Shown here piece after piece: positions 43,952-53,253 of a DNA stretch of 64,000 bases; within the stretch, counting starts at the first letter, position 1; every line of letters begins with the position of its first letter. The position numbers and the translations under genes are program-made. This stretch comes from Calothrix sp. CSU_2_0. Its GTDB lineage: Bacteria > Cyanobacteriota > Cyanobacteriia > Cyanobacteriales > Nostocaceae. The DNA lies in the NCBI GenBank assembly GCA_012034595.1, contig JAAUPE010000009.1, forward strand, positions 1 through 64,000. The letters are read 5' to 3'. A model generated the notes under the pieces. It saw only the letters and a program-made list of their open reading frames with translations, searched no databases and was not told the origin of the DNA.

Positions 43952-44161
43952 ATGTCTTATCAGTCTTCTATCAAACATTCTTCACAATCTAGCTTAAATT
44001 CTGTACCATTCCAAAAACTCGTCATCACATTGGATGATAAAAATGAAGAATCATTATCTGGTGGTGCGTTATCTGGTGGTGCGAAGGGAAAGTTTGAAAG
44101 ATATAAACCTCATATAAATGCAGGTAATTTTGATGAGCCCATAATACTCATTTGGGTATAA
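43952..44161 (+). CDS. Double-glycine leader peptide 3
   Basis: A 69-residue peptide from the ATG at 43952 (AGTAGGGAG upstream). The leader ends LDDKNEESLSGG and a second SGG follows 5 residues later (ALSGG), so two cleavage sites are possible. The core contains GKFERYKPHINAG, which is shared with peptide 5 (SEFERHKPHTNG). The core ends in IILIWV. Confidence 0.65.
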   Translation: MSYQSSIKHSSQSSLNSVPFQKLVITLDDKNEESLSGGALSGGAKGKFERYKPHINAGNFDEPIILIWV

Positions 44162-44222
44162 GTTAGAGTAGTGATTTCAATGATTAATCAAGCTGTTTTT
44201 CCACCGATTAAAGAGGTTAAAA

Positions 44223-44384
44223 ATGAAAAGAAAACTTTGGCAAGAACTTGACGATAAACAAGCAGAAACTGTTTCTGGCGGAATGGAGAGGGCAGAGGGT
44301 TGCTTGGCTTGGAGTATTCGGTTCGGAGATGTTAGGCGCTCTTCACTCCCAATACAAGAAGTTAACAGTGTCATCCAAAACTAA
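44223..44384 (+). CDS. Double-glycine leader peptide 4
   Basis: A 53-residue peptide, leader MKRKLWQELDDKQAETVSGG and a 33-residue core with one Cys (MERAEGCLAWSIRFGDV). RBS AGAGGTTAAAA is upstream. The leader is nearly the same as that of peptide 2 while the core is unrelated. Confidence 0.65.
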   Translation: MKRKLWQELDDKQAETVSGGMERAEGCLAWSIRFGDVRRSSLPIQEVNSVIQN

Positions 44385-44695
44385 CAATGACCCGATAATT
44401 ATCCTAAAAGGAACAAGAGAAAGGGGAAAAAGAATGTCAGGAAGAGATTTACAGCAGATTCTAGATTTATGAGGTACAGCTACTAGTCATATATTGTAAG
44501 GGCTTACGGCTGTTAACCCTTCCTTTGTGTACCTCACGCAAATCAAAAATGCTGTAATTCTTCTACTTAGGGCGATCGCATCTACCAACCTTTTTCAATC
44601 AAAATCCACAAAGGAGTCAATCCAACGTTTAATCAGCCCCCAACCAACCATCACAACCAGAGGTAAAACCTGCCTCGCTACACCAGTTTGCCTTT

Positions 44696-44848
44696 ATGTT
44701 GGATGAGCAAACTGAAGCACAATTTTCCGGTGGCGGAAAGTCTGAATTTGAAAGGCATAAACCTCATACGAATGGGAGTTCATTTTCTTTCGACTATTAT
44801 TCTTCTGCGGCAGTCGTGTTGCTCTTCGCCAACCCTTTTTCTGCTTAG
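44696..44848 (+). CDS. Double-glycine leader peptide 5, short leader
   Basis: The frame from the ATG at 44696 reads MLDEQTEAQFSGG followed by a 37-residue core (GKSEFERHKPHTNG...). The core is related to peptide 3. The leader is only 13 residues. In-frame sequence upstream (SQPEVKPASLHQFAF) looks like leader but has a stop and no ATG, and AAGGAG lies 75-80 bases upstream in another frame. The true start may have been lost. Confidence 0.5.
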   Translation: MLDEQTEAQFSGGGKSEFERHKPHTNGSSFSFDYYSSAAVVLLFANPFSA

Positions 44849-44881
44849 GGCACTTGCCGGCATGTATTTGAAAGGAGAATT

Positions 44882-45121
44882 ATGTTGATCAATAAATTCA
44901 TTATGAACAGTGATTGTAATTTCAACAATTCTGAATACTGGCAAGACTTAAGTGAGGATCAACAGGAGTTGATTCAAGGTAGTGGGTCTGATACCCACAG
45001 CATAGATGATGTGCAGTTTTCATATGACAAAATAGACATTTCAATCATCGGTAAATCTTCACCAGGAGGTGTAGGTAACAATCAAATCAGGTGGGATGAT
45101 CGACCTGGGAACAACAAGTAA
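44882..45121 (+). CDS. Double-glycine-like leader peptide 6 (QGSG)
   Basis: A 79-residue peptide with a good ribosome site (AAAGGAGAATT). The leader ends LSEDQQELIQGSG, so the second Gly of GG is displaced by Ser-Gly. The core of about 45 residues is acidic and Gly/Asn rich (KSSPGGVGNNQIRWDDRPGNN). Confidence 0.6.
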   Translation: MLINKFIMNSDCNFNNSEYWQDLSEDQQELIQGSGSDTHSIDDVQFSYDKIDISIIGKSSPGGVGNNQIRWDDRPGNNK

Positions 45122-45161
45122 AAAGTAGCCAACAAGTTACTTTTGTAAAGGAGCTAAAGCA

Positions 45162-45359
45162 ATGTTTCGTAAACATCCAATCAATCTTGCTCAAGAGTGT
45201 GCTGACAAATTATCGTGGGAATTTGTCGTAGATCTGGACGTGAATAAAGAGGAATCCCTATCTGGTGGAATTACTACGTTTGATCCGAGAATAGTTCGTC
45301 AAATCCTGTACCCACCACAACCATTTCCTTTCGATGGACCAGGTAGAGGCGGAACCTAG
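45162..45359 (+). CDS. Double-glycine leader peptide 7 (Pro-rich core)
   Basis: A 65-residue peptide with AAAGGAG 8 bases upstream. The leader ends LDVNKEESLSGG. The 29-residue core is Pro-rich (ILYPPQPFPFDGPGRGGT) and would make a rigid short peptide. Confidence 0.65.
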   Translation: MFRKHPINLAQECADKLSWEFVVDLDVNKEESLSGGITTFDPRIVRQILYPPQPFPFDGPGRGGT

Positions 45360-45439
45360 GCTGTTGACTTTGATAAAAATTTCGTGTTTTTGGTTCATGC
45401 AACTTTTATGTCGCCATAGAATAGGGCAAATTGTCATTG

Positions 45440-45595
45440 ATGGTGTGGGAATTAAAAGAGTGCGATGAGGAATCCTTATCAGGAGGAAAATCTTCAACTT
45501 CAGGAGATATTACTCTCACCGCAACGAGTAATAATACTTATGCTGCGATCGCTCTCCCTTCCTTGATTGGACAAGTAAACAAAGCAAAACAGTAA
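45440..45595 (+). CDS. Double-glycine leader peptide 8
   Basis: A 51-residue peptide: MVWELKECDEESLSGG then a Ser/Thr-rich core (KSSTSGDITLTATSNNTYAA). There is a Cys in the leader. No strong ribosome site is visible. The leader keeps the E-S-L-S-G-G core of peptides 3 and 7. Confidence 0.55.
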   Translation: MVWELKECDEESLSGGKSSTSGDITLTATSNNTYAAIALPSLIGQVNKAKQ

Positions 45596-45701
45596 ATTAA
45601 TGGTGAGTGTCCACAAAATATATTAGATTACTAGATTTTGTAGACACTTTAATTTGAGCGATCGCTTTTTATTTCATTTATGTTGTTAATGTATTGTAAA
45701 T

Positions 45702-45917
45702 ATGTTTGAAAAACGTAGAGTCGGTAATTTATTTAACCCTTGTTTAAATTCTGAAACTTGCCATTTAATAGGGATATTTACCGACTTAAATGAACATGAA
45801 CAGGAAATGATGTCTGGTTCTGGAGGACGAGATGATATGTGGGCGATGGGCAGTAAAAAACAGAAAACTTTGCTTGCCTCTAATTTTAAGTTGGATGTCG
45901 GAGACTTATCACTTTGA
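45702..45917 (+). CDS. Double-glycine leader peptide 9
   Basis: A 71-residue peptide. The leader ends LNEHEQEMMSGSGG, followed by a 29-residue core (RDDMWAMGSKKQKTLLASNF). The leader part carries two Cys. The ribosome site is weak. Confidence 0.5.
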   Translation: MFEKRRVGNLFNPCLNSETCHLIGIFTDLNEHEQEMMSGSGGRDDMWAMGSKKQKTLLASNFKLDVGDLSL

Positions 45918-45999
45918 AATTTGAGAGCGAAATTTAATTTTACTTACTTAACAGAACATGAACACGAGATAAGTCATTACTCTTACAGGAAGAAATCTG

Positions 46000-46206
46000 A
46001 TGAATAAGATGCAACATAATAAATTGCAAATAACCAATCCTAACTTAAACGAGCCTATTTTATGGAAGGAGATCGGTGATGAGGAGGGCGCTCAACTCCG
46101 AGGTGGAGCACAGGATTCTGGTCATGACAAACCGGGGGAAACAAAGCATTGGAATAGGATTTGGTGGTATTACGTGGGAGGAGTTAAGGAAACAGTGATA
46201 ACTTGA
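46000..46206 (+). CDS. Double-glycine leader peptide 10 (Trp-rich core)
   Basis: A 68-residue peptide with AGGAAG upstream. The leader ends IGDEEGAQLRGG (RGG rather than SGG). The core, 32 residues, has three Trp and ends YYVGGVKETVIT. It is the last of the array, just before the convergent exporter. Confidence 0.55.
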   Translation: MNKMQHNKLQITNPNLNEPILWKEIGDEEGAQLRGGAQDSGHDKPGETKHWNRIWWYYVGGVKETVIT

Positions 46207-46307
46207 ATTCTCCACACTTAAAAAATGTTGAGATAAAAAGTTTGGAGGCTTTAATAAGCTGTTTCCACTTTGAAATTACTATCTTGATCAGACAATCTTT
46301 AATAAGA

Positions 46308-48065
46308 TTACGGATTTAAAAAATCCAAATGTTCCCCCGGAAGTTGGCTTAACTCTTCCGGGGTTCCTGTTAGCTTAATTTCGCCTTTGTCCAACAACAC
46401 AATCAAATCAGCGCGTTGAATTACTCTCGGACGATGACTAATCATAATCGTCGTTTTACCTTGACGATGGGCTAGTAATTTATCCAGTACCTCGGCTTCC
46501 GTCACTGGGTCGAGTGCGCCTGTGGATTCATCTAAAATTAACACGGGTGGGTCAGTAACAATAGCACGAGCGATCGCTAATCTTTGCCGTTGTCCACCAG
46601 ACAAATTTGCACCAAACTCTCCCAAAACAGTCTGATATTTGTCGGGTAGTTCGCTGATAAACTCATCTGCACAGGCTATCTGGCAAGCATCGACCACTTG
46701 TTCTAAAGTGATTTGAGGGTAACTAAAGCGGAAATTATCGATAATTGAGCGACTCCAAAAGTGGGCTTCTTGGGGTACAAGTACAACTGAGGAGCGCAGA
46801 CATTCAAGAGAAATATCAGATTGGTTGTACTTACCAAAGCGAATATTGCCAGATTGCAGTGTGTAAAGACTGGCAATTAATTTTGCGACTGTACTTTTAC
46901 CACAACCAGATTTACCAACTAATGCTGTAACTCTACCACCAGGGATAGTCAAAGAAAAATCTTCTAGCAAGTCTACTCGACCAGCATGATGAAAGCTCAG
47001 ATTCTGACAAATAATATCACCATCCTGAGTAATTTTGACCCAAGCTTGAGGGGCATTATTGCCATTTTCTGGTGTAGCATCAATGATATCGTTAAGGCGT
47101 TGGCTAGCGGTTTGGACACGGGCGAATTCATCCACAAAACTGATAATCGTACTAATTAAAGCTGTAAAGTTGCGGTTCATGGCGTTAAATGCCAGCAGTT
47201 GACCGATGGTGAGTTGTTGGCGAATTACCAAAATACCACCAAAGCAGAGTATTGCTAGGGAACCCAACCCCAATACTAAGGTCGAGAACACACCATTAAC
47301 AATCCCAATCTGTAATAATCGGAAAGTGACATTTGCCAAGCGTCCAAAACGGCTTTGGAGTTCTTCCCAAGCTTGTGGTGAAGCGTTAGTGGTCTTGAGT
47401 GTTAAAGCACCCTTGAAAGTCTCAACTAACAGTCCTTGATTTTCGGTATCAGTAACTAAAACATCACGGGTTTTTTGTTGCAAAGCTGGCAAGAAAACTA
47501 TGGTAGATAAACTCATCAGGATAGCAATAGCAACAGCAATAATAGTCAATTGCCAACTATAAATCAGCATTAACCCCAAGGATATCAACGCAATAAATGA
47601 CTCACTAGGTAAAGTGGTAACTACTTGAGAAACTAATAAATTAATTTCCCGAATATCCCGCAAACGGCTGACAATTTCGCCACTACGGTGGGATTCATAA
47701 TAGTTCAAGGGAAGTTGCAAAATCGCCCTACCAAATTCCAAAGCTAATCCTAACTCCAAACGTTGGGCAAAATGAGCGACTAAATGTGCCTGAATTAAAC
47801 GTAGCAAACTACTAAAAATAATCGTAGCAGCAGTGGCGATCGCAACTGTCACCAAAAGCCCTACATCTGCGCGCACTAACACATCATCGGTAAGAATTTG
47901 AATTAGGAGGGGAAATGCCAAAGAAAGTAAACCAATCACCAAATTCAGGGGTAGAACCTCTGCCACTAATCCCCGATAATGCCAAACACGCTTGAAAAAG
48001 CGCCTAAAACCAACAATTTTGTCATTTTGCTGTGCCCAGAAACGATTTTCATCTGGTAATAACAC
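46308..48065 (-). CDS. Peptide-exporting ABC transporter lacking its C39 peptidase domain
   Basis: The protein has 585 residues from a GTG start. Membrane helices are at about 35-300 and an ATPase domain at 345-585 has Walker A GKSGCGKST, signature LSGGQRQR and Walker B LILDEST. It resembles the bacteriocin/PCAT exporters, which carry an N-terminal C39 cysteine protease that trims double-glycine leaders. Here the frame begins LLPDENRFW, which looks like the C39-to-membrane junction, so about 150 residues are missing. The upstream gene is cut at the same spot. It faces the peptide array convergently. Confidence 0.82.
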   Translation of the reverse strand: MLLPDENRFWAQQNDKIVGFRRFFKRVWHYRGLVAEVLPLNLVIGLLSLAFPLLIQILTDDVLVRADVGLLVTVAIATAATIIFSSLLRLIQAHLVAHFAQRLELGLALEFGRAILQLPLNYYESHRSGEIVSRLRDIREINLLVSQVVTTLPSESFIALISLGLMLIYSWQLTIIAVAIAILMSLSTIVFLPALQQKTRDVLVTDTENQGLLVETFKGALTLKTTNASPQAWEELQSRFGRLANVTFRLLQIGIVNGVFSTLVLGLGSLAILCFGGILVIRQQLTIGQLLAFNAMNRNFTALISTIISFVDEFARVQTASQRLNDIIDATPENGNNAPQAWVKITQDGDIICQNLSFHHAGRVDLLEDFSLTIPGGRVTALVGKSGCGKSTVAKLIASLYTLQSGNIRFGKYNQSDISLECLRSSVVLVPQEAHFWSRSIIDNFRFSYPQITLEQVVDACQIACADEFISELPDKYQTVLGEFGANLSGGQRQRLAIARAIVTDPPVLILDESTGALDPVTEAEVLDKLLAHRQGKTTIMISHRPRVIQRADLIVLLDKGEIKLTGTPEELSQLPGEHLDFLNP

Positions 48066-48873
48066 TAATTGCTTCTCGATATTCTTGCACAGTTGCTTTT
48101 TGTGATTCTAGAAGTTGTTGTTGTTGCTCGACAGCTAGCTGTACTTCTTGAAATTGATCGATAGAAATCGACCCGTTTTGAGCTAAGGGCTGATATCTGT
48201 CTTGTCTGGCTTTTGCGGCTTTGAAAGCAGCCTCGTTAGATTTAAAATTTGCTAAAGCTGATTTTAACTTTAACTGCGTTTTTTGCCATTCCTTTCGGGC
48301 TTGTTCTAAATTTGCAGCAGCCTCTTGTGTTTGAGCAATAGAGGTTATTTGCTTATCTTTCAACTCCCTTTGGCTACGACTGAATTCTGCTTGCATTGAA
48401 GCGACATAACGATTAGTGCGATCGCGTTCTGCTGCTATCTGTGCATTTATAGCCTGAATCTGGGCATCAATTTGAGATAATTGCAGCCTGGCTTTTTGAA
48501 TATTGGTTAATAGGAGGTTTTTTTGAGTATGCAGATGGGAGTCATCAATTTTGGCGATCGCATCCCCTTGCTTAACTAGAGCATTGCTCTGTACAGCGAT
48601 ACTTGTTATTCTTCCTTCTGTTGGTGCTTGGACTAAACGTAGCTCCCCTAGCGGTCGAACTTTCGCTGGGGCTTTAACAATCACTTGATATTTAAGAATA
48701 GCCGCAAGAATCAAGCCAGTACCAAAAACCGCTAGCAGTAGAACTCCTCCAACAGTAGCCCAACGACTAATCGGGGGCAAAAACTCATTTGATGTAACTG
48801 GACGGAGCAAATCGGGATTTGCTTCAAACTCAATTTTTGGTTTGGATATACAAGTTAAATCTAGTTTGGGCAC
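48049..48873 (-). pseudogene. HlyD-type secretion adaptor, C-terminal half missing
   Basis: The N-terminal 274 residues of a membrane-fusion protein: one membrane helix (about 40-63), a biotinyl-lipoyl-like segment (VQAPTEGRITSIAVQSNALVKQGDAIAKID), then long coiled-coil arms (95-260). Family members continue for about 200 residues with the second lipoyl half and beta-barrel. The frame ends at EAISVITR and overlaps the exporter start by 17 bases, consistent with a deletion joining both genes. The start is next to IS630 debris, so its promoter may also be gone. Confidence 0.75.
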
Positions 48874-48879
48874 GCTTAA

Positions 48880-49416
48880 TATAAATAGAGCGATAACATG
48901 TATGATAAGTCACATCCTCACGTAACCATTGCCACAGGTGTTCGACAGGCATAAAATCAGGACTGTAAGCAGGTAAGGGTTCAAGGTTTATTTGTAACAC
49001 TTCTAATGCTTCTTTTACTGATTGCGCTCGGTGATAAGGAGCGCCCTTCTGGTTCGCCACTTTGGCGGGACGGAAGCCGACACCGCCAAGTGGACTCACC
49101 ATCCCAAATGAGAGTGATATCGCGATCGCTAAACTCAGTTCTTAAATGCTTTAAAACGTCGATTGTATTGAATTGGTCAGCATGACGGTAAGGAAAAATT
49201 TTGACTTTGGCATAGTTGTAAACAACGATGTACCCACTCCATTACTGTTTGAGGGTTACGTCCCGTTTCTGAAGTTACCTGTGTCGCATTTTTTCCATTA
49301 CATATCTCGTACATAGCCATCAAACGCTCACGACTACGAGCATGATTTGCTTTCAACGCTTCTTCTCTCAGTATTGATGTACTCTGATTCCAGCGATCGC
49401 ATTCTACTTTGAGCAT
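48880..49416 (-). pseudogene. IS630-type transposase remnant
   Basis: Two fragments. 49416-49177 encodes an N-terminal HTH part (ICNGKNATQVTSETGRNPQT). 49102-48880 encodes the C-terminal DDE part (GAPYHRAQSVKEALEV, AYSPDFMPVEHLWQWLRED). The middle and the end are lost. A palindromic repeat (arms at 49057-49068 and 49083-49093) lies in frame before the second fragment. Confidence 0.75.
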
Positions 49417-49599
49417 CCCTGTTTCACTCTCAACTACACCCCTAAATTTACAGTAATATATTTTCTTGGAAAACTCCAGTTCTCAAAATGGACGAGGTTT
49501 AATACTCCCCCTCGACCTAACTCAATACCAATTTTAGCCCAAGCAATCCAGGACACCTTCACAGGAAAAGCAAATGCCATAGAAAATTCACCAAATTAA

Positions 49600-50468
49600 T
49601 TACTCGGAGCGCGATGTTAGGAACCCAAACACCCGTAGAACCCAGGTATCATTTGCTCCAACTTACGTAACTCAGTAGCCGCTACTTCCTCCAACAGCAG
49701 CACTACACACCAACAGCGATCGCAACTCCAACGAGAAATAGTTGCTTTCACCGCTTCCACACCCCCGACAATGGCATCCCTCAACATTTGCAGGCTGGTT
49801 TGAATCGAGGATTGTATGCCGACTGGATGTATCAGATGATTGTAGATGCTGGCTGGCATCCATTTTTGCGGATTAACCATCAAGGACTTGTACAAATACC
49901 ACCATCTGATATATGGCTTTCTCTGGCTGATATTGTCCAGCATCCTGGTCAATCTTGGTCAGGTAAAGTTATTTGTTTTAAAACAAATTCTCTTGAATCG
50001 ACTTTACTTGCACGTTGGGATGATGGTTACAAAGACCCTTGGTTGATTTTAACTGACCTAGAGCCGAACTCTGCCGATGCATTGTGGTACGGTTTACGCT
50101 CCTCAACCGAGTGCGTTTATCGTGACATTAAATCTGATGGTTGGCAGTGGCATAATACTCGTTTGCTCGATCCAAAGCGTGCTGAACGTTTATGGTTAGC
50201 GATCGCTGTTTCTACGCTTTGGATGGTTATGCTTGGTGGAGATAGAGAAAATCAATCTCCTAGCTCTAATATCGAGCAACTTTCACCTAAACATGTAGCT
50301 TTCTCAAAGCCTCGCAATCCCAAACCATTACGCCAAATCTCTTGCTTTCTCCTTGGATTACTTTCCCTGATTGCTGATTTTTTAAACGATATTCCGATTC
50401 ATCTTCATCGCTGGAGTTCTTTTCCTAATACCCCTGTCGATCAATTTTATTACCCCAACTCCTCCTAA
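49600..50468 (+). pseudogene. DDE transposase C-terminal remnant
   Basis: The frame 49788-50468 gives 226 residues with YADWMYQMIVDAGWHPFLRI, CVYRDIKSDGWQWHNTRL and LLDPKRAERLWLAIAVSTLWM, the E-containing tail region of IS4-like transposases. The upstream part (49600-49787) looks like degraded sequence of the same gene in other frames. No start or N-terminal catalytic Asp is visible. Confidence 0.65.
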
Positions 50469-50494
50469 TTGTAATAAACCTACACTTGTCAGAC

Positions 50495-50580
50495 CCCCCG
50501 CACGGGGCTGCTCTTCGCCAAACTTTGTAAGAGAAAGCTACCATACCCTGCGGGAAGCCGCTCCGCGTCTATAAAATTGC
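50495..50580. repeat. Two small palindromic units
   Basis: CCCCCGCACGGGG (about 50495-50507) with CTGCTCTTCGCC, and CCCTGCGGGAAGCCGCTCCGCG further on, are of the same dispersed type as the repeats within genes elsewhere in the window. No gene between 50469 and 50662. Confidence 0.4.
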
Positions 50581-50662
50581 TGAAAAGCTGATAAAATCAT
50601 CTTTCTTTCTTTTGCCTTGAGGTACTAGTAAGTATCTCAAGCTATTACATCAATTGATGAGA

Positions 50663-51694
50663 TTACATTTCTCTTAGTGGTATGGCTAACTGTTGTATTT
50701 GGTTCACATAACCAGATAATCCAGCTAAATCTGCATTTTTTTGAGCTTCTTTCAAAGATGTACAGATATGGGAAACTAACTTCCGCAAAATACCTTGTTG
50801 TTCTAAATAAGATTTAAGCTTTTGCCAATGCTTTGACTCTTCATCTTCACCTTGGCAATTTAACCAAAGTTGACGTTCTTCTAGGGGAAGAAGATAATAA
50901 ATTGCCGATAGTTCTCCCGCAAAAGCATCATGACTACAACCACGTAAATCATCCAAAAGTCGCCAAGCAATACCAAATGATTCATATGCTTGACGAATTC
51001 GTGAAATATCAAATCCAGTATTTCTCGCAATGAGTATGGGAATAACTAAAGTAGTACTAAGTTGCTTGCAGAATAGATTGCAATAAGAATTAATGCTATC
51101 AACTTCTTCTGGTTCGTGAATTCCACTGAAATAGTTATCAACTAATTCCTCGACTAATTCCTCACTATTACTAATATTTTTTGTTAAAGCGATGGCTGCG
51201 TGATGAAATTTTGTCCAAGCGGAGGAACGCAAATGTAATAGTAAATGAGTAGTGGGAATTTGACCGTTAGAAAGACGATCGTCAAGCATGTAAACGAAGT
51301 AAGCCATTGCTTGACCAGAAAATGCACTTTCAAGTTCTGATGCTTGAAGAACTGGGTTTGCCTGTTGCATCCAGTGGATTAATGACCAACTGGGAGCGTA
51401 AAAATTAGTGAAGAAGGTGAGTAAATTGGAGATTTTAAATCCTGTATAATAACGCTGAATTATAATAACTGCTGAATCTTGTAATGAAGCTGGTAAGGAA
51501 CGACAAAGCAAAATAATTTCACGATTCATTGATGCCAAAATCGTTGTTTGTTGTTCATCTAGTGCTATTTGACCAAAATTCACTGCCTTACATGCTTCTA
51601 CTGTCAAAACTTTAGTTTTTAAGTTTATCAGGTTGAAATTAGCTTGATGCGAGTTATATTTGGGCTTGGAATAGGTTTTTGGTAGTGCATTCAT
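50663..51694 (-). CDS. Class I isoprenoid-synthase-like protein
   Basis: This 343-residue, largely helical protein has two Asp motifs at the spacing of prenyl or terpene synthases: FVYMLDDRLSNGQ (about 145) and WRLLDDLRGCSHDAFAGE (about 255). The first lacks the classic DDxxD (it is DDRLS), and the second, DDLRG...D...E, resembles the metal-binding site of squalene/phytoene or polyprenyl synthases. The substrate is unknown. It stands alone with no other isoprenoid genes near. Confidence 0.55.
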   Translation of the reverse strand: MNALPKTYSKPKYNSHQANFNLINLKTKVLTVEACKAVNFGQIALDEQQTTILASMNREIILLCRSLPASLQDSAVIIIQRYYTGFKISNLLTFFTNFYAPSWSLIHWMQQANPVLQASELESAFSGQAMAYFVYMLDDRLSNGQIPTTHLLLHLRSSAWTKFHHAAIALTKNISNSEELVEELVDNYFSGIHEPEEVDSINSYCNLFCKQLSTTLVIPILIARNTGFDISRIRQAYESFGIAWRLLDDLRGCSHDAFAGELSAIYYLLPLEERQLWLNCQGEDEESKHWQKLKSYLEQQGILRKLVSHICTSLKEAQKNADLAGLSGYVNQIQQLAIPLREM

Positions 51695-52251
51695 ATTCGA
51701 GATTGTAATAATTTACTAGTTCGTTATTTCGTAACTTAATTTTGATTATTTTTTGTCTACTAAAGCTGTAGATATAATTATAAATTTAGCCTAGAATTGG
51801 GTTGCTTATTTCAGTACGAACACTTAATTTAATTCCAACTTTTATTAATGATGATTTTATTTTACTTACGTGCAAAAAATCATCAACTAAGTTCTGAAGT
51901 TTTTCCGTACTCCTAAGCTCAGAAGTCAGCGACACAGGAGTTTTGTATACCCTACGGGTAGAGGGGCAGAATTAATTTAAAAATCCAACTAATTTGTTAT
52001 CCTCCAAACGGAATAGCATGTGTTGGGGAATTGAGGCTGCGATCGCAAATTATTGATAAATATATTTGTGAATTAGATTTGTGATTTGTACTCCTGTAGC
52101 TTGCTACTTACAGAAGCCACTACCTGTCTACTCCATAGGGGTATTCTGACTTCTGCTGTATTTCGAGAATCTGTACTTTGGAAGTGGAACGATTGATGCT
52201 AGGTTGCGGTACATTATAAATTGTTAGTTAAATTCAGTACTTTCTAGAAAT
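51695..52251. other. Gene-free stretch
   Basis: About 550 AT-rich bases. It contains short imperfect repeats such as CCCTACGGGTAGAGGGG and HIP1. No gene, RNA or long inverted repeat that I can support. Confidence 0.4.
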
Positions 52252-52932
52252 ATGCTAAAAAAAATTATATTTTGGTTAATCTGGATTGGGTTTGTGACTT
52301 ATGCTGTTATCTTTGCACCACCCGATCGACCAGATACACTAGAGTTAATTAAAAATCTATCTTTCGGTCAATGGCAAGGTATTAATCCATTAATTATTGC
52401 TCTGTTTAATATTATGGGAGTTTTCCCCATGATTTATAGTTGTATTCTCTTCAATGATGGTAGGGGACAAAAAATACCAGCTTGGTTATTTGCCGCAGCA
52501 TCATTCGCTGTGGGTGCTTTTGCTTTAATTCCATATCTGGCTTTACGGGATACAAGTTCTCAATTTATTGGTAGAAAAAATGCTTTTTTAAAGTTATTAG
52601 ATTCTCGGATAACGGGCATTTTCCTCTCCATTGCCACGTTAATTCTCGTTTTCTTTGGCTTGACTCAAGGTAATTGGCATGATTTTGGGCAACAATGGCA
52701 AACTAGTCGTTTTATCCACGTTATGAGTTTGGATTTTTGCATGTTATGTTTGCTATTTCCGACGCTCCTTCGGGATGATATGGCACGACGGAATATGAAA
52801 GATTCACTACTTTTTTGGGCGATCGCAATTATTCCCTTATTTGGTGCTTTGTTCTATTTGTCTGTCAGAAAACCATTGCTCGAAGTTGATGGAGATGGAA
52901 TTCGTGGTCAGCAAATATCTATTAATGTTTAA
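52252..52932 (+). CDS. DUF2834-type membrane protein
   Basis: A 226-residue membrane protein with about six hydrophobic helices (5-20, 42-64, 75-95, 120-140, 155-180, 190-205). FGQWQGINPLIIALFNIMGVFPMIYSCILF and ARFIHVMSLDFCMLC-like segments resemble the cyanobacterial and plant-type DUF2834 family. No known function. A plain start with AGTACTTTCTAGAA upstream. Confidence 0.6.
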   Translation: MLKKIIFWLIWIGFVTYAVIFAPPDRPDTLELIKNLSFGQWQGINPLIIALFNIMGVFPMIYSCILFNDGRGQKIPAWLFAAASFAVGAFALIPYLALRDTSSQFIGRKNAFLKLLDSRITGIFLSIATLILVFFGLTQGNWHDFGQQWQTSRFIHVMSLDFCMLCLLFPTLLRDDMARRNMKDSLLFWAIAIIPLFGALFYLSVRKPLLEVDGDGIRGQQISINV

Positions 52933-53253
52933 TCGATTGCTGTTGAAATAGGGGAATTATTCTTTTTGTATTTTAAAGAAAAATTCCCTGACTTCTTTCA
53001 TATTTACATATGAAGAATTTAAGCAATTAATTAAAGATTAAATTTGTTTTTGAAAATTTAATTATTATTGTTAGTGTTTTTACTGAGAATAACAATAGTA
53101 TAAAAATACGTTTTTTTCAGATTGACAATTGCAAAATAGTTGTGCCAGCTTGTAGGGGTTAGTATTTTTTATGCAAGCAAGGCTTTGAGAAAAGTCATTT
53201 CAATTGCATTTTTAATGTCTAATTTTTTACTAATTTATAAAGATTTTAAAAGC

